In this document: positions 1 to 11,544 of the stretch, one piece after another | Numbering within the stretch: the first letter of the stretch is position 1 | Layout of the letters: every line of letters begins with the position of its first letter | Assembly: GCA_029891345.1 (NCBI GenBank) | Contig: CM056994.1 | Span: 225,610,991-225,674,990 of the forward strand | Length of the DNA stretch: 64,000 bases | Origin: Dryococelus australis | Taxonomy: Eukaryota > Arthropoda > Insecta > Phasmatodea > Phasmatidae | Reading direction: 5' to 3' | Notes under the pieces: model-generated | The model's input: only the letters and a program-made list of their open reading frames with translations | The model's database searches: none | What the model was told of the DNA's origin: nothing | Program-made: the position numbers and the translations under genes

Positions 1-715
1 ATTCACAGCTACTCTAACTCAGGATGTCTCGAAGAGACTTTAAGAAAAAATGTGCCACTACATTTAATGGCAGTGGGTATAGTTGCTACTACCAGAAAGT
101 AGTGGCGCTTGTTAAACCAGGAGGAACAGCAACGGAGAGTGTGGTAGTAGTGTCTGCAGGCTTACTCTTGAAGAGCTGATGCTAGATACTGCAGAACCTT
201 TGGAGCTCGTGGTAGCTGTTGATGGCGGCCTTTGGGGCTGCTGATGGCTGGTGGCAGGAGCCACGGGAACTCCTGGTGGCTGTTGAAAGAACCTCTGGAG
301 CTTTTGGTTGTTGGTGACATCAGCCACTGGTGGCTGCCGAAGAACTGGAAGCTCTAGGAGGGTACTGTGTGGGCCTAAGGTGCAGTAGAGAACCCCAGCA
401 CAGAAATGCTGAAGCAAGCTACTCGAGAAGATAACTGGCGTCTTCGGCTGCGCACAGCCTTATATTGTGCGCTCGGCTGGCCCATGCCTGGGCTGGTGTG
501 GGAGGCGTGATGTCTGCCTCGAGCGAGCGGGGTGGGAGAAACTACCCTGCGCTCTGCTATATGGTCTCAGGCGCTCAACAGCTCTCTGCCATCTTTGTAA
601 AGCTTAGCTGGTCTGGGACGCTGACGTGTTACTGCGGCCGCTTGGAAACATTGCTTATTTCACGTGCTAAAACCACCCACTAGACTAAGAGCGATTCCGT
701 TTCACTTGTGAATAT
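1..715 (-). repeat. GC-rich LTR-like segment (unclassified)
   Basis: This stretch is clearly more GC-rich than what follows. Read on the minus strand it has a TATA-like ATATAA at about 465-460, followed by a GC-rich transcribed-looking part rich in CCACCAG and CCAGAGG motifs. Similar motifs lie just after the TATA boxes of the LTR-like segments near 22235 and 44535, so the three may be relatives. A minus-strand open frame (417-112) shows no domain I recognise and is probably chance. No TG...CA ends, target duplication or second copy could be fixed, because the segment runs off the window edge. A host promoter region is an alternative. Confidence 0.3.
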
Positions 716-797
716 GGTTAGATTTTAAGTATCTAGCTGACCTGTCCAATGGACAGGGTTAGATTTGAAAGATCTAGCTAATCTGTCCGATGGACAG
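716..797. repeat. Tandem repeat, 41 bp x 2
   Basis: Two adjacent 41-bp units (716-756 and 757-797) share GGTTAGATTT, ATCTAGCT and CTGTCC.ATGGACAG. Each unit ends in the small palindrome CTGTCCAATGGACAG or a close variant. The units differ at a handful of positions. Confidence 0.8.
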
Positions 798-799
798 GT

Positions 800-2269
800 G
801 GCATTAAAAATTCACCTATCCATCATCCAACCTGCCTGTTTGCTGTACCCAAAATAGAAATTTTATTCTCACTCAAAAAAAAAAGAGTTTTTATATTATA
901 ATTTTTATACAAATTATTTACAATGTTCATTATTTCAGTCACAAACATTTAGTAATCACTTTTTCATGACTCCTGTATTTGTTCTGTCCCTCCTCACATC
1001 TTCTGTATGGTGGCTGAAAGGATCAACACTTTCTCTAAGCATTATATTAGATATTGATTACTGGCCCAGGGTCAAACTCACTTTTACAACATGACTGCAA
1101 CTGAACACGCATAGAAGACAGTGTATCATGCAGACAATTTCATCAGTCTGTCTTGATAAACTTCATTAGCGAAAATCCTCCACAATCTGCAGTGTGAGCA
1201 GTCAGGAACAGCACAAGATCTATGAGCAACAATACATTTGGATAGTTATTGTGATGTTTCAGGTTGATGTTACCCCAGTTGGCTTTACACACAAGACTAT
1301 CCTGCTGATACACTGTTGTTTTTAAATCTGTCCATTCTAGCTCAATCATATTGTACTTTGTTCAGTTTTTTTTTATAAGTAATTGTGTAAATATATGTCA
1401 GCAGACTTTGTGTTTGGGTGCATGAATACTTGGTCCTGGAAGTAGTGCGTGCCACCCCCTGAAGATCAGTGGGATTCAAAATGGCGTCAGGGTAAGTTGT
1501 TCGTAGTGACAATCTCTCTATCGTTGGTTGTTGGGCAATGTCTGCGTATGAATTACAAAACATTTTTGGTCCTGCAGGCCAGATTGCATCATGTGTGATA
1601 CCGATCAGCGATTATGTATTTATCTCGTCACTCGATTGTGTATGTTATGTAATTGCAATCTCCCATGCTCGTCAATCAAGTACTGATGCTACCGCAGAAA
1701 ATCACGTGCTGTTCAGACATCCTGTGAAGAAACAAGATATCTTCCCTCATTTCACCATTTACAAGGGATTGGACATATTTGTGATTACTTATGCAATGTT
1801 GATTGCGCTGTGTTAGTTTCCATTTTTTTGATATTATCCACTCATTCGCAAATTTGTTCGCCACGTGGGTGAGTAATTTTACCCATTTTTCTCATCTCAG
1901 TTGTGTTTGTTACTTCATGTATTTTTGAATTAGCCAGAGTATTTTCGAATTTTGCACCTATTTAGATGTACATAACCTCACTTGTGCTTTGACACAATAG
2001 GTTAGGTCTTGGTCTTTTCTGTAGGTTTACCATTTTTTTCGCTTTCTTCACTGTAGGAATTTTTTGATGTGAGTTTCAAGGCATTTTTACTGAAATTGAA
2101 ACTTCAGGAAACTAAATTACGGCTCACCAGTGAGCGTCTTCAGGTATTAACAAGTGCTCCACTTATTACTGTAGAAATTATGTACAAGGTAAACGCATTT
2201 GGTGTACATCAGTAGGCAATTGATAGGACTGTAAATTCAATATGTGACATCTTACTGCAGTCAGATCGT
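800..2269. other. No gene recognised
   Basis: AT-rich sequence with only short open frames on both strands (for example 1538-1816 plus and 1342-1563 minus). None shows a known domain or convincing splice-bounded exon. The last few hundred bases may be 5' leader of the BEL/Pao element that follows, but no LTR could be delimited. Confidence 0.5.
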
Positions 2270-2399
2270 GATGATGTGAATGAAAATATTTTGACCTCTA
2301 AACACAATGAACTGTTTAGCTTACTGTCTGAAACTTGTGTTATTGTGGCTTCGTTTTTGGGTAAGCATGTTGTTCAAAGTGAATCAACTCCACCTGTTG

Positions 2400-2870
2400 C
2401 AGGTCCATCTGCAAATGTAAGGCTTCCCAAGATCTGTTTGGATACTTTTTCTGGTTAGTGGGAAGACTGGCCTATGTTTTCACAGTTGTATCAGGCCACC
2501 ATTCACAACAATCATTGTCTGTCTGATGTTGAAAAGTTTAAATATTTAATGGATGATCTCACAGGAGAAGCCTTACAATTAGTAAGAAATCTTCAAATTT
2601 CTTCTGAGAACTATCCTGTGGCATGGAAACTTCTTACATCTCAGTACCAAAATTTGAGAAAGCTGACAACATTGTATGTAAACAGAATCCTCAATTTGCA
2701 TTCTGTCAACATCACAAATCCATCAGGCATTTTGTTAGCAAATTCAATGAAAATGCACGAGCCATTAAGGGATTAGGCTGTAATGTAACTGCAGAAAATC
2801 GTGTTCTTGTCACAGTCTTGATGAGAACGTTGGACATGGAGCTGCGCATTCAGTTTTAAATCTTGCGTAC
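2400..2870 (+). pseudogene. BEL/Pao gag remnant
   Basis: The frame from about 2425 reads LPKICLDTFSG, then an in-frame TAG, then WEDWPMFSQLYQATIHNN and VEKFKYLMDDLTGEAL. These are hallmark motifs of the BEL/Pao gag (DUF1759 type): LP.i.L..FsG...eW..F, HN...s...KF.yL...L.GeA. After about 2700 the reading moves to another frame (2623-2859). At least one stop and one frameshift are visible. In the live family this protein forms the capsid-like particle around the element RNA; this copy cannot. Certainty about the family is high; exact ends are approximate. Confidence 0.85.
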
Positions 2871-3054
2871 CAGGTGGACTAATTATATGCCTAAGGTTTC
2901 AGAACTTGTAGAGTTTCTGCTCGAAAGGTTTCTACTATGGACTGTGCCATTGATATAAGAGTCAAAACAAGCACCAGTCAAATAGCCCAGAAGGTCAACT
3001 TTCAAAAAATAAGTATCACCCGAATCAGTATTTGTAACTAATTCTGAGCCCAAT

Positions 3055-3606
3055 CAGTTAAAGCTATGTATTGTGTGTCAGCAGACCACTCATTCTGTAT
3101 ATAAATGTTCAGAGTTTGTTAATGCCTCATCATCAGAAAGACAATCAATAGCTCGCAATAATAAACTCTGGTTCAATTGCCTGGGAACAGCCCATACTGT
3201 AGTGTCATCTTTCTCAGCTCATACGTATTTTCGATGCAAACAAAGGCATCGTACTCTACTTCATGTTGATGGTCAATCTAAGCCTAATCCTGATGGTCAA
3301 TCTAGGTCTAATCCAATAACTCATGTTGAAAATGATACTTCAAGTGCTGATGTTGAGACTGAACAATTTGTGGGTGTCTTTTCAGCTCGTAGTCGTACTT
3401 CAGTGTTGTTATCTACTGCCCTGGTAATTGTGTGTAATGCTAACAGTAAACTGCATGTGGTTCGATGCTTACTGGACAGTGCGGCTCAGGCGTCCTTCAC
3501 GACAGAGGCAGCTGCAAAAGTGCTGTCTTTACCTCTTCAAAAGGTCAAGGAAAGGGTCAATGGTCTCGCGCATGGTACAGTCAACTTGAAGGGAGCTGTC
3601 ATTTGA
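3055..3606 (+). pseudogene. BEL/Pao zinc knuckle and aspartic protease remnant
   Basis: The frame 3073-3606 (177 codons) begins with a cysteine/histidine-rich stretch (C-x2 before TTHSVYKC, then LWFNCLGTAHTV and ending KQRHRTLLH) that matches the zinc-knuckle block of BEL/Pao gag-pol. The second half reads VVRCLLDSAAQASFTTEAAA, which corresponds to the DUF1758 retropepsin active-site block (RaLLDSgSQ.sFIte). The catalytic Asp of the LLDS motif is kept. The next motif, VNGLAHGTV, also fits. One of the usual knuckle cysteines appears to have become serine. The frame closes at 3606 and the element continues in another frame. Confidence 0.85.
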
Positions 3607-3739
3607 AAATCCAATCCTCTGTTGTATCACAATGTTCCTTTTCTCATTCTCTTTTCGTGGTCTCTAAAATCACCAGAAATTTACCACGAGCAACTGTGGA
3701 TCCGTATGTTCGTAACCAATAGGGGGCTCTTCCATAGCT

Positions 3740-4081
3740 GATCCCCAGTTTGACAAACCTGGTCCTGTTGACATGTTACTGGGTGCTGACATCTATGCAC
3801 GAGTTTGTATGAGTGGGCAACTTGAACTAGGTCAACACATGCCTATTGTGCTGAAGTCTAAATTTGGTTGGATGCTCCTGGGAAAATACCCTGAACTGAA
3901 TGCCAGCTCTGATCAAGAGCTGATTTCCATGTTTGTGGGGACCGAGGACTCGCTAGACTTTATTCTCAAACAGTTTTGGGAAACTGAGGAACCCCCTCAT
4001 GTAGTTGCGAAACAACCGGATTATGACTTCTGTGAGATCCACTTCATGGCTACTTACTCTCGAGATGAATCGGGTAGATAA
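3740..4081 (+). pseudogene. BEL/Pao protease-RT linker remnant
   Basis: The frame reads DMLLGADIYARV, then VLKSKFGWMLLGK, then FWETEEPP. These are the conserved elements between protease and reverse transcriptase in BEL/Pao polyproteins (iDlLlGaD.y..., T.fGwil.G, l..FWe.E.....). The last part, CEIHFMATYSRDESGR, matches the block that leads into RT before a stop at 4081. No function is left in isolation. Confidence 0.85.
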
Positions 4082-4740
4082 AAGTTTTGCCTCCCATTCA
4101 AATCTGAGGGACAGCATATCTGAAGTTCATATTTAAATGCAGAAAACAGATTCTATGCTCTGGAGCGCAAACTAGCTTCTCAACCAGACATGAAAACAAT
4201 GTACAAGGACTTCATGGCTGACTATGCTACTTCAAGTAATATGGAACCCTATGCCCACTCTACCCAACAGGTGGAAAGTCGAGAAACCTATGAATGATTT
4301 ATCCCTCACCATGGTGTGTACAAACTGGCTAGTTCAACCACCAAATTGAGGATGGATTTTGATAGTAGTGCCAGGATTTAAAATGGTGTATCCCACAACG
4401 ATAACTCACCTCTCTGGACCCAAGCTTCAAAATGAGATATGCGATGTCATCTTAGAGTTCAGACTCTATAGTGTGGTTTTCTCTTGCGACATAAAGCAAA
4501 TGTATCGGTAAATTCTAATCCATGAGGATGATCAACCATATTAACTTATTCTGTGACTTGAAGACCCCTCTCTTCCACTTGCAGTGTTCCAACTTAATAC
4601 TGTAACCTATTGACTCACACCTTCTCCATTTCTGGCGATTCGTGCCTTACACCAGTTGGCCATTGATGAGGGTCTCCATTATCCCCTGGAACATCAGGAA
4701 CTACCACGTCTGTAACTGTCCCTCCACGGGATACAATCCG
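4082..4740 (+). pseudogene. BEL/Pao reverse transcriptase remnant (partial)
   Basis: Scattered frames give NRFYALERKLA, YKDFMADYA, PHHGVYKLASSTTKLRM, then DIKQMYR and ILIHEDDQPY, and finally NTVTYGLTPSPFLAIRAL. These match, in order, the BEL/Pao RT fingers and palm: y..fm.eY, yiPHHaV......TtKlRvVfdaS, aDIekMyrqi, v..vtyGl.pSPflA...L. The first catalytic Asp is in DIKQMYR; the YVDD block that should follow is not found. Frames change several times and stops are frequent. RT similarity ends near 4730. Confidence 0.8.
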
Positions 4741-5532
4741 GTAGCCATCTATGGTTGTGGTTTCTGGTATAATATTAACACTTTAGGATGAGTCATAGTA
4801 ATTTGGCATAACTCATATAAGCAGTATGCATCAAGTTCTTCTGTATACCTTATAATGCATAATTTAATGTTTTACTTTTCAATTGTAAACACAGCTCATA
4901 AGAAATGTCACAGATATTGTGGTGTCGGAACTGAGAAGCACTGCAATCTTGACAACTTAAGAACGCTCATGTTGGAGAAACTGAGAAATGGCACTAAATG
5001 ATAGTCAAAGTATGGCTGATACACTTTGCTAATAGTTTTTGGTGTTATGAAACTGCCGATATCATTGGCCAGCCGACAGTGCATCATCTTAACCCTATTT
5101 AAGGTCTAACAAAAGTGAAATAAGCGACCTTTTTAAATAAGAGTGACAAACAAGTGTCTTGTACGAAATAAGTGACATTAAGTGTGATCAGTGACTATAC
5201 TTTTGACCCATGCTGAACACTCTGGTTTACGACTAGACCATATGTTCTGTTGTTCTGATCTAGCCTTGCAGCGGTGGATGGAACTTCCAGCCGTTAAAGT
5301 GGTGGAACACAGCTTGGGTTGCTGCCATGTTGTTTTAATACAGAAGTGTGCGGGTGAAGTGTCCATGGTGGGTCGGGTGGCTAAAACACTCCTCTCTCTA
5401 GTCCAGCCATTACTAGCAGTGGCGCAGTAGGGAGGTACTTCAGTCGACTCAGTTCCACTTACGGATGTGTACCTAGGGTGACTCGGGCGCTCCTGAAGAT
5501 CTATTGATTGGCAGAACTCGGTTTGCCTCTTG
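4741..5532. other. No gene recognised
   Basis: AT-rich to mixed sequence. The two overlapping open frames at 5178-5540 (minus) and 5191-5430 (plus) show no domain. The motif GTGTCGGAACTGAGAAG near 4922 resembles the start of some LTRs, but no partner copy is present, so I do not call an LTR. Confidence 0.4.
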
Positions 5533-5772
5533 TAGGCCATTCACGGTAAAGTGAGCAATTTTTAAGGCCCTTCCAAATTTTTTCCTTGTAGGTAATTTTT
5601 GTTTTTCCGTTACTTTTTAATATCAATATTGCCATGCGACTGATAGATACGGTTTATACTTTCACCACTTTCATAAGGTAATGCCTGAGTCTGCAATGAA
5701 ACATACTTACTGGAGGCTACTGGCTGGTAGGAGGGCCTTAAAAAGTACTTACTTTACCATGAACAGCCTATA
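5533..5772. mobile_element. TIR MITE, copy 1 (about 240 bp)
   Basis: The two ends form terminal inverted repeats of about 42 bp. The left end reads TAGGCCATTCACGGTAAAGT and continues to AAGGCCCTTCC; the right end, reverse-complemented, reads TATAGGCTGTTCATGGTAAA and continues to AAGGCCCTCC. The interior has no coding potential. A second copy lies at 51918-52160 in the opposite orientation and shares internal sequence, including TCATTGCAGACTCAGGCATT (reverse strand here) against TTATTGCAGCCTCAGGCATT there. The superfamily is not assigned. Confidence 0.85.
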
Positions 5773-6047
5773 GCTATGTGGGTGTCTGTCATGGTTGCTT
5801 TGCACACTGGTTTACCGGCTCTCCCTGAAAATGAATTTAAAGTTAAGCTTGATCTTAAGGGCTTAATATTATTAGGTTTTCAAAGAAATATGTCTATTAG
5901 TTACGTATTTTGGACGTATGGGTCTGCACTCTCTTAATCATAAATAAAAGAATGAATAATCTTAAGAATAATTAAGAAATAACTGTAGTTACCCGTGATT
6001 GAAAATCAGGTGAAGGCAGCCTGAATACAAAACTAATTCTTTTATGT

Positions 6048-6860
6048 TGACGCACGCTCCTCTTTGCTTTCGGGGTGATAGAGATTAGGATGCTTTCCTC
6101 CCCCCCCCCCCCCCCCCCCTCGGTTCGTCGGAATAGTGGGGAGTCAAACCGCGGAGTGAGACAAATGACGATCGTCTCCCGTCCAGGGAGTTTGATCTTT
6201 CTCACAACTAGGCTTGCCAACAGGTGAGACACCAGCTGTCCCCGGGTGTATGGTTGGAAAAATAATGAATATGGTATTTAAATGGGGGTGATGGTGGTGA
6301 TGTGTGATCTGGCCAGGGATATAGGGGCTATCCGCAGAGGCCTCTTCGGTTGGCGTGCAAGAATATAGTTGGCCGGGGAGGGGTTTGTATGAGGTTTGGG
6401 GATGACCTTAGGTGGGAGTTGAACCCGTATGATTTTTCCCGAAGCCAACTTTATTAAGCAAAAATTTATTGGGGCCTTCTCCGGAACTACCTCGGTTGGT
6501 GTAACACTTGCTACTGGTGGCAAAATCTCAGATTGGGTATGGTGTGTCCCCTTCGGGTTGTATTCTGGCCAGCAAGCACCTAGTAAATAGTGAGGTACGA
6601 GGATTCTTGTGTAGGTGGTAGCAGGGGCCAATTTGGCCGGGGTATGAACTCTGGTCCCGTCGGAGGTGGTTTGACCTTATTTGTAATTTTGCTAGTGGGG
6701 TTAACTTTGAGAGCTCTGTCTAAAGCACGGCATTCTCTACGTCGTCAACGGCACTGAAATCCACCCATCTTATGCGTCTGTTCTGTTCCCTGACCTTTCC
6801 ACAGACATGCAGTTCTGAGGGCGTGGCTTGTGGAGGCACACCCAAGGCCCTGACATGCAG
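6048..6860 (-). repeat. Element A 3' LTR-like copy
   Basis: This copy starts TGACGCACGCTCCTCTTTGC and ends ...TGACATGCAG. It aligns along its whole length with 14101-14831. It is longer because of a C tract and about 60 bases near 6184-6243 missing from the other copy. On minus it contains an open frame (6631-6278) whose last 80 codons are shared with the other copy. A minus-strand ATTTAAATA near 6285-6277 could serve as a TATA-like element. Confidence 0.75.
6100..6119. repeat. Homopolymer C20
   Basis: An uninterrupted run of 20 C bases inside the element A LTR copy. The matching place in the other copy (about 14145-14158) reads only CCACCCTCC, so the run grew after the element duplicated its LTR. 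The length may not be exact in an assembly. Confidence 0.9.
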
Positions 6861-9800
6861 ACTTGCACTACGGTATTGGGACGCCACTGGAGGTAGACGC
6901 GGGAACACCGGAAATCCAGGAGCTATGGCGTGTCCTTTGCAGGCTAAGGTTTTACGCAAGCTCCGTCTCCTGTAGAGTTTGGTGCACCTCATGGCTAGTC
7001 TTCAGCAGGGATAAATTATTGCACCTATCACAGACCTTTCACACACATAAATGAAATACTAAAATTAGTAATGGCTCAGGAACTAATGTTAAAATGACGT
7101 CGAGCAACAATTTAAAATCATGTAAGTTTTATTACATTACTTAAGAAACGTGGAAAGTCCCGGTTAATCTATACAAGAATAATTAAATAGCGAAACGGTA
7201 ATTAAAATGAGTTATGCGTTGGAACAGACAAAGGTGAGCCTGGTAATTAATTAATAAAAATATGCAGAAATTATTCTACGTTGATTTTATGCAATTTTAC
7301 AGCATCTTCCAATTTACAGGCATTTTCCAGAGGGTAAACTAAGGTGCTTCAACCTGTTACCACGGAGTCAGGGAAGTTGACTTGGGTCAAGGGTGCAGGG
7401 TGCATGAAGTGGATTACCTCTGGAGGTGTGCTGCCCTCACTGTCAGCTGGTGCAGTAGTGAACAAGCCTTCTCCAAGCTGCAGGGTTGGGGCAGTCTTTG
7501 GAGTCTGCAGATGCGAATTGAAGTCTTGTTGCAGGCTTCTGGAGACTGAACCGTGTCGCAGGCTGAGGAAAGGAGAGAGATGTCTTCCGCAGACCAGGGA
7601 GTACTCGCTAACCTACACTGCCCTTGATGAGCAATCATCCAGTTGTGTTGGGTAGAGTATCCTTCCTACGCAGGTGTAGGTTTAGCAGTGTTGCGGTGGC
7701 GTCACTCATTCCTTATCTCCCTGCTTGGAGGCGATGACATATTAAAACACCTCTTTCTAAGGCTGGCGGGAGGTGATGAGACAGGGTCACGGGTGATGCC
7801 ATCTCGTGGGTTTGCTGTTACTTCTTCCACAGCTAAATGTAGGGTAGTGGTTCGTAAAAAATATTTTATTTAATCGTGGGGATGGCGCTAGCATGCAGTA
7901 TTTCGGGCACGCTGCACATTTCACAATTAAACACGTCAATTTATTTTATGTATGCAGCTGTCCAACACGTGGAGTCTTCTTGCTCGATACGTGAAATTAA
8001 TTTGCCACTGTTACTGACTTGTCCCATGTTCTCATTGGCTCGAGATGGGGCAAAGTCACCCGCAGAGAGCGCGTGTGCGCTGCACAGCATGTTAGCATGC
8101 ATCAATTGGCCACCTTTCAAAGCAATGAAGACCCATGTCTGACGAAACCACTATGATGTCAGGTGTGGGAGACGGTTGCCTCAATTGTTGTACTTCTGTT
8201 GCATCTTTAGCGTGCACCTCTTCTGTGTTTGCGCTGCTAGTCTCGGAGTTCTGTGTGCCCGTATTTGGGTCACGCGGCATCTGGCTACTATCAGCGGGGG
8301 TTAACGGCCTCTTCCCTCTTCCTCTTCGCCTCTGCCTTACTCTTGGTTGTGTAGCGGTCGGATGCGTTGCGAGTTTCCATCTGCTTCTCAGCTCTGCCTT
8401 CCCATCGCATTTTCTTACAGCTAATATGGAGAGTTTGGAAAAGGAGTGTGCGGGAACAAGTCGTTTCTGTAAGGAACCTAGACCTTCCTATTTCGAGGGC
8501 AGTTTTCATATCAAGTGAAAAAGAAAAATATTTTAAACACCGGGTTGTACAAAAGGTAGTTTGTACCAAGTATTTTCAGGTTATTACACTTTTACTTCTG
8601 TCCTCGAGAAGTAAAAAGTGTAGCTAATGGATTCAAAAAGTATTTAATTGCACTTGCAGAGGATTAATAGCAGGGAAGGTTTACTGTGGCCGCTGCACGA
8701 CGAAGTTAACTGGTCTGGTATTCAGCCAGCGCTGTCACACAGTAAACCCATTACATTTGAAAATGTGCAAGCTTTAAGAAAAAATTTTCTTATATATCCT
8801 ACACTACTCCGAGTTGCTTTCCATACATGAAATGAGATAGAACATAAGAGCTACTCTTTCAAAAGTACACGCATAATAACACAGGACACTCAAAGAATAA
8901 ATAGTAGCGTACCATTTGTACGAAAGTTAAGTTTGCAGCAGTTTGCTGTACATGGATACTCTTAAGCTAGGTTACATGGTTTCATTACTTTGCTAGACAT
9001 TGGTTAACCTAAGTTTGAGTAATCTTATATTCTAGGTTACATTTTCTTAACTTCGTAATAGACTAGGGTACAGGCAAGTAAATACTCAACTCTGTTAATC
9101 TGCGCATACGGCAGGGGTTAACATAACATGGGTAGGTGCGTGCCTTCTTGTAGTAATACATAAAAGATTTTAACTCGTGCATCGTGAGCTTTGACATAGA
9201 GTTACATATTTTTTTGGCACTGGCCTCAATTACTTTACAAAAGGGGTTTTACTAGCGTGAAAACTTTACGTGCTTACAGGGATGTTGTACTTCTCTCAAG
9301 CAAAACACAAACACTAAGGTTACATAAAACACTTCTCTTTCTAAATATAGGGTACATACGTGGGAGGAGGTTTTCTCTACCTTGGTTAACTAGGCCTAAC
9401 TTACAATATCTTAATTTTCCTCCATTTGAGGTTTTATTCAGGAGTACAAACCTCTTACACTCTATTACTTACGTCTAATAAGTACACTGGATGAGTTTAC
9501 ATTCACTTATTATTGCAGGGTCTGGGTAACAATCGCAGCAATTTTAAGCAGCTTGGTAGCCGAACTGGCTGGGGGTGAGAATAGACTTCTCGTCACTATA
9601 GCATACGGGGGTTTTCAGACTCGTGCAGAGTAAGTAACTTTACGTGGGCCGTACTGACAGTAGTACAAGTTACATCTATGAGAGAGAAAACATCTCTGGG
9701 TTAAACATAATTCTCTCATCACAAAACTAACTTCTACAGGGATTACGCTACAGTTACACTTTCTCTTTTATCTCACAGCTAAAGTCTAAGTATTACAGGG

Positions 9801-11544
9801 ATTTACTCCTTAAGGAAAATTACGCCTACGTTTCTACTTTCTGGAACACATTTAACTGCCAATGCGAATTTCAACACCTACAAAACATCTTAATGGGGAT
9901 TGTGTTACTCTTACATGGAGGTTTCACCTAAGTGAAAATTACTTTTAGGTTATTTGACGTAACAAGTAAACACAAAAGGGGGTTTGTTAGGTACATGATC
10001 TCTACACTGATACATTTTGCAAATTTCTAAAATTAAGTAAGTTCACAGCGTAGTGACATTTAGGCGTTGCTAGCATTTCAACACTTTGAAAATTTAAGAA
10101 GGTTGGGAATTTACTGGGTGGCGGTTATGGCATGCTCACAGCGAGCTCTCACCTCATGCTCTTACTCTATTTTACAGGGGGTTCGTTAAACAAGGTCACC
10201 AAGTCGCATTGCGAGGAGTGGTGAGGGTTATGTCGTTATGTTCACATGTCTCCAGATAGACTTTGATTACGCAATTACACTTCCTACTGTGCTCACGGGA
10301 TTCAATAGCGTTACGTTAATCGTGTCGTACTAATTTTCAAAAATATTAATAACCAAAATTTTTCATTTTCTTGATAAATGCCTACGTTATGTGAGCACTC
10401 GGGGGATTTTTGGGGTTATGCAAACATAAACTTTTCAGTCTGCTTGTAGCATTGCAGCTAGATATATATAATCAGTATATTCGGGAAGTATTTCAATTGT
10501 CTGTATTTCAGTCAAGGATAGTAATTCATGTAATATTTGAAAGGTTGTAGCAACGACAACTTGTTTGTATTTCATATATTTACATTTTTCCAAATTTGTT
10601 AGTTTTCTTTCCTCATTTCATCAGTAGTAAGAGACATCGTCATAACAACAGACGTCATAAAACGATAGCACATCTTTTCCTTTTCACTGGGTTAGTAAAC
10701 TAAAAACATCGCCACTGCAAGGCATGAGTGTCAATAGTTTGTTTTGACAATAAATCTCCAGTAAACATTTAACTTCCTCTTTTATTTATTGAGAATCCTG
10801 GTATCAGCAAACTTTCATTATTACGTAGTCAAAGTATCCAACTCTCTCTGAGCTAGTTCGTTGGTATGTTTACTGAGAACTACAACGAGAGGACAGGACA
10901 GTAAACCTGTTACATGCTTACAGTTTTGATTCTATGTTAATTTTCCTCCGGCAAACAAATCTTTTCTGGCAAGCTAGGGCACCAAGTACTCTTAATTCAA
11001 AAATTGATGTTGTTAATTTTTACTTTATTGGTGTCCATTGATTGGAGGTCGGTTACGTTAATTGGGACACTCTTTAATGTGTGGGACCTTGATATCTATC
11101 AGTGAGATTTTTTATTTGAATTCTCAGACTTAGAAAGTAATTAACAATATTACAGGTACAAATAATATTTACTCTGGATGGTGGTGTAGGTACGTTCATC
11201 GCACTGCCTATCTTAACTGGCTAGGATTTTGGTTATGATGTGTTGTATTGACACCTAGCCTTCCCTACTACATTATCTAACGAGTTTTTGCACTCTTGTT
11301 TGAATTAGTTTTGGGTATTCCTGTCACTATCACTCCCTACGGTGGTTTTCTAAGGGGGGTTATTGGCAAGGGAGGCATGATAGTCTAAACTGGCATTAGC
11401 CACGTACTCACTCAGATGCTGTGCTGGTGTAGGACATTGGTGCTTGGTGACTCGTCGTTTCAGTGGACGTCCTTGTTTGCCTGGCGCTGCAGCAGGAGTG
11501 GCAGGCTAATGATATGTAGTAGACACCCTCCATGGCATCTCTCG
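6861..11544. other. Element A internal region without recognisable genes
   Basis: From 6861 to about 8650 there are several overlapping open frames on both strands, including a charged minus-strand frame at 8569-8291 (KSKAEAKRKREE) and an acidic one at 8280-8092. None has a recognised domain. From 8650 to 11540 the sequence is AT-rich with frequent stops and a recurring TTACAGGG or CTACAGGG motif (for example near 9276, 9737 and 9794). No RT, integrase or RNase H motif was seen in any frame. Confidence 0.5.

Larger units (their letters stand above)
2270..4740 (+). mobile_element. Decayed BEL/Pao LTR retrotransposon, internal region
   Basis: Gag, zinc-knuckle, retropepsin and reverse-transcriptase pieces follow one another in the order normal for BEL/Pao (gag, DUF1758-type protease, pre-RT linker, RT), all on plus. 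The pieces fall in different frames with many stops, so the copy is dead. The match fades shortly after the RT palm begins, so RNase H and integrase are absent: the element is 3'-truncated or rearranged. No flanking LTR pair was seen. The subregions are annotated separately. Confidence 0.85.

Noticed and set aside
4915-5000. GTGTCGGAACTGAG as LTR start of the BEL/Pao element
   Set aside because: No second copy lies upstream of the gag, so no LTR can be defined.
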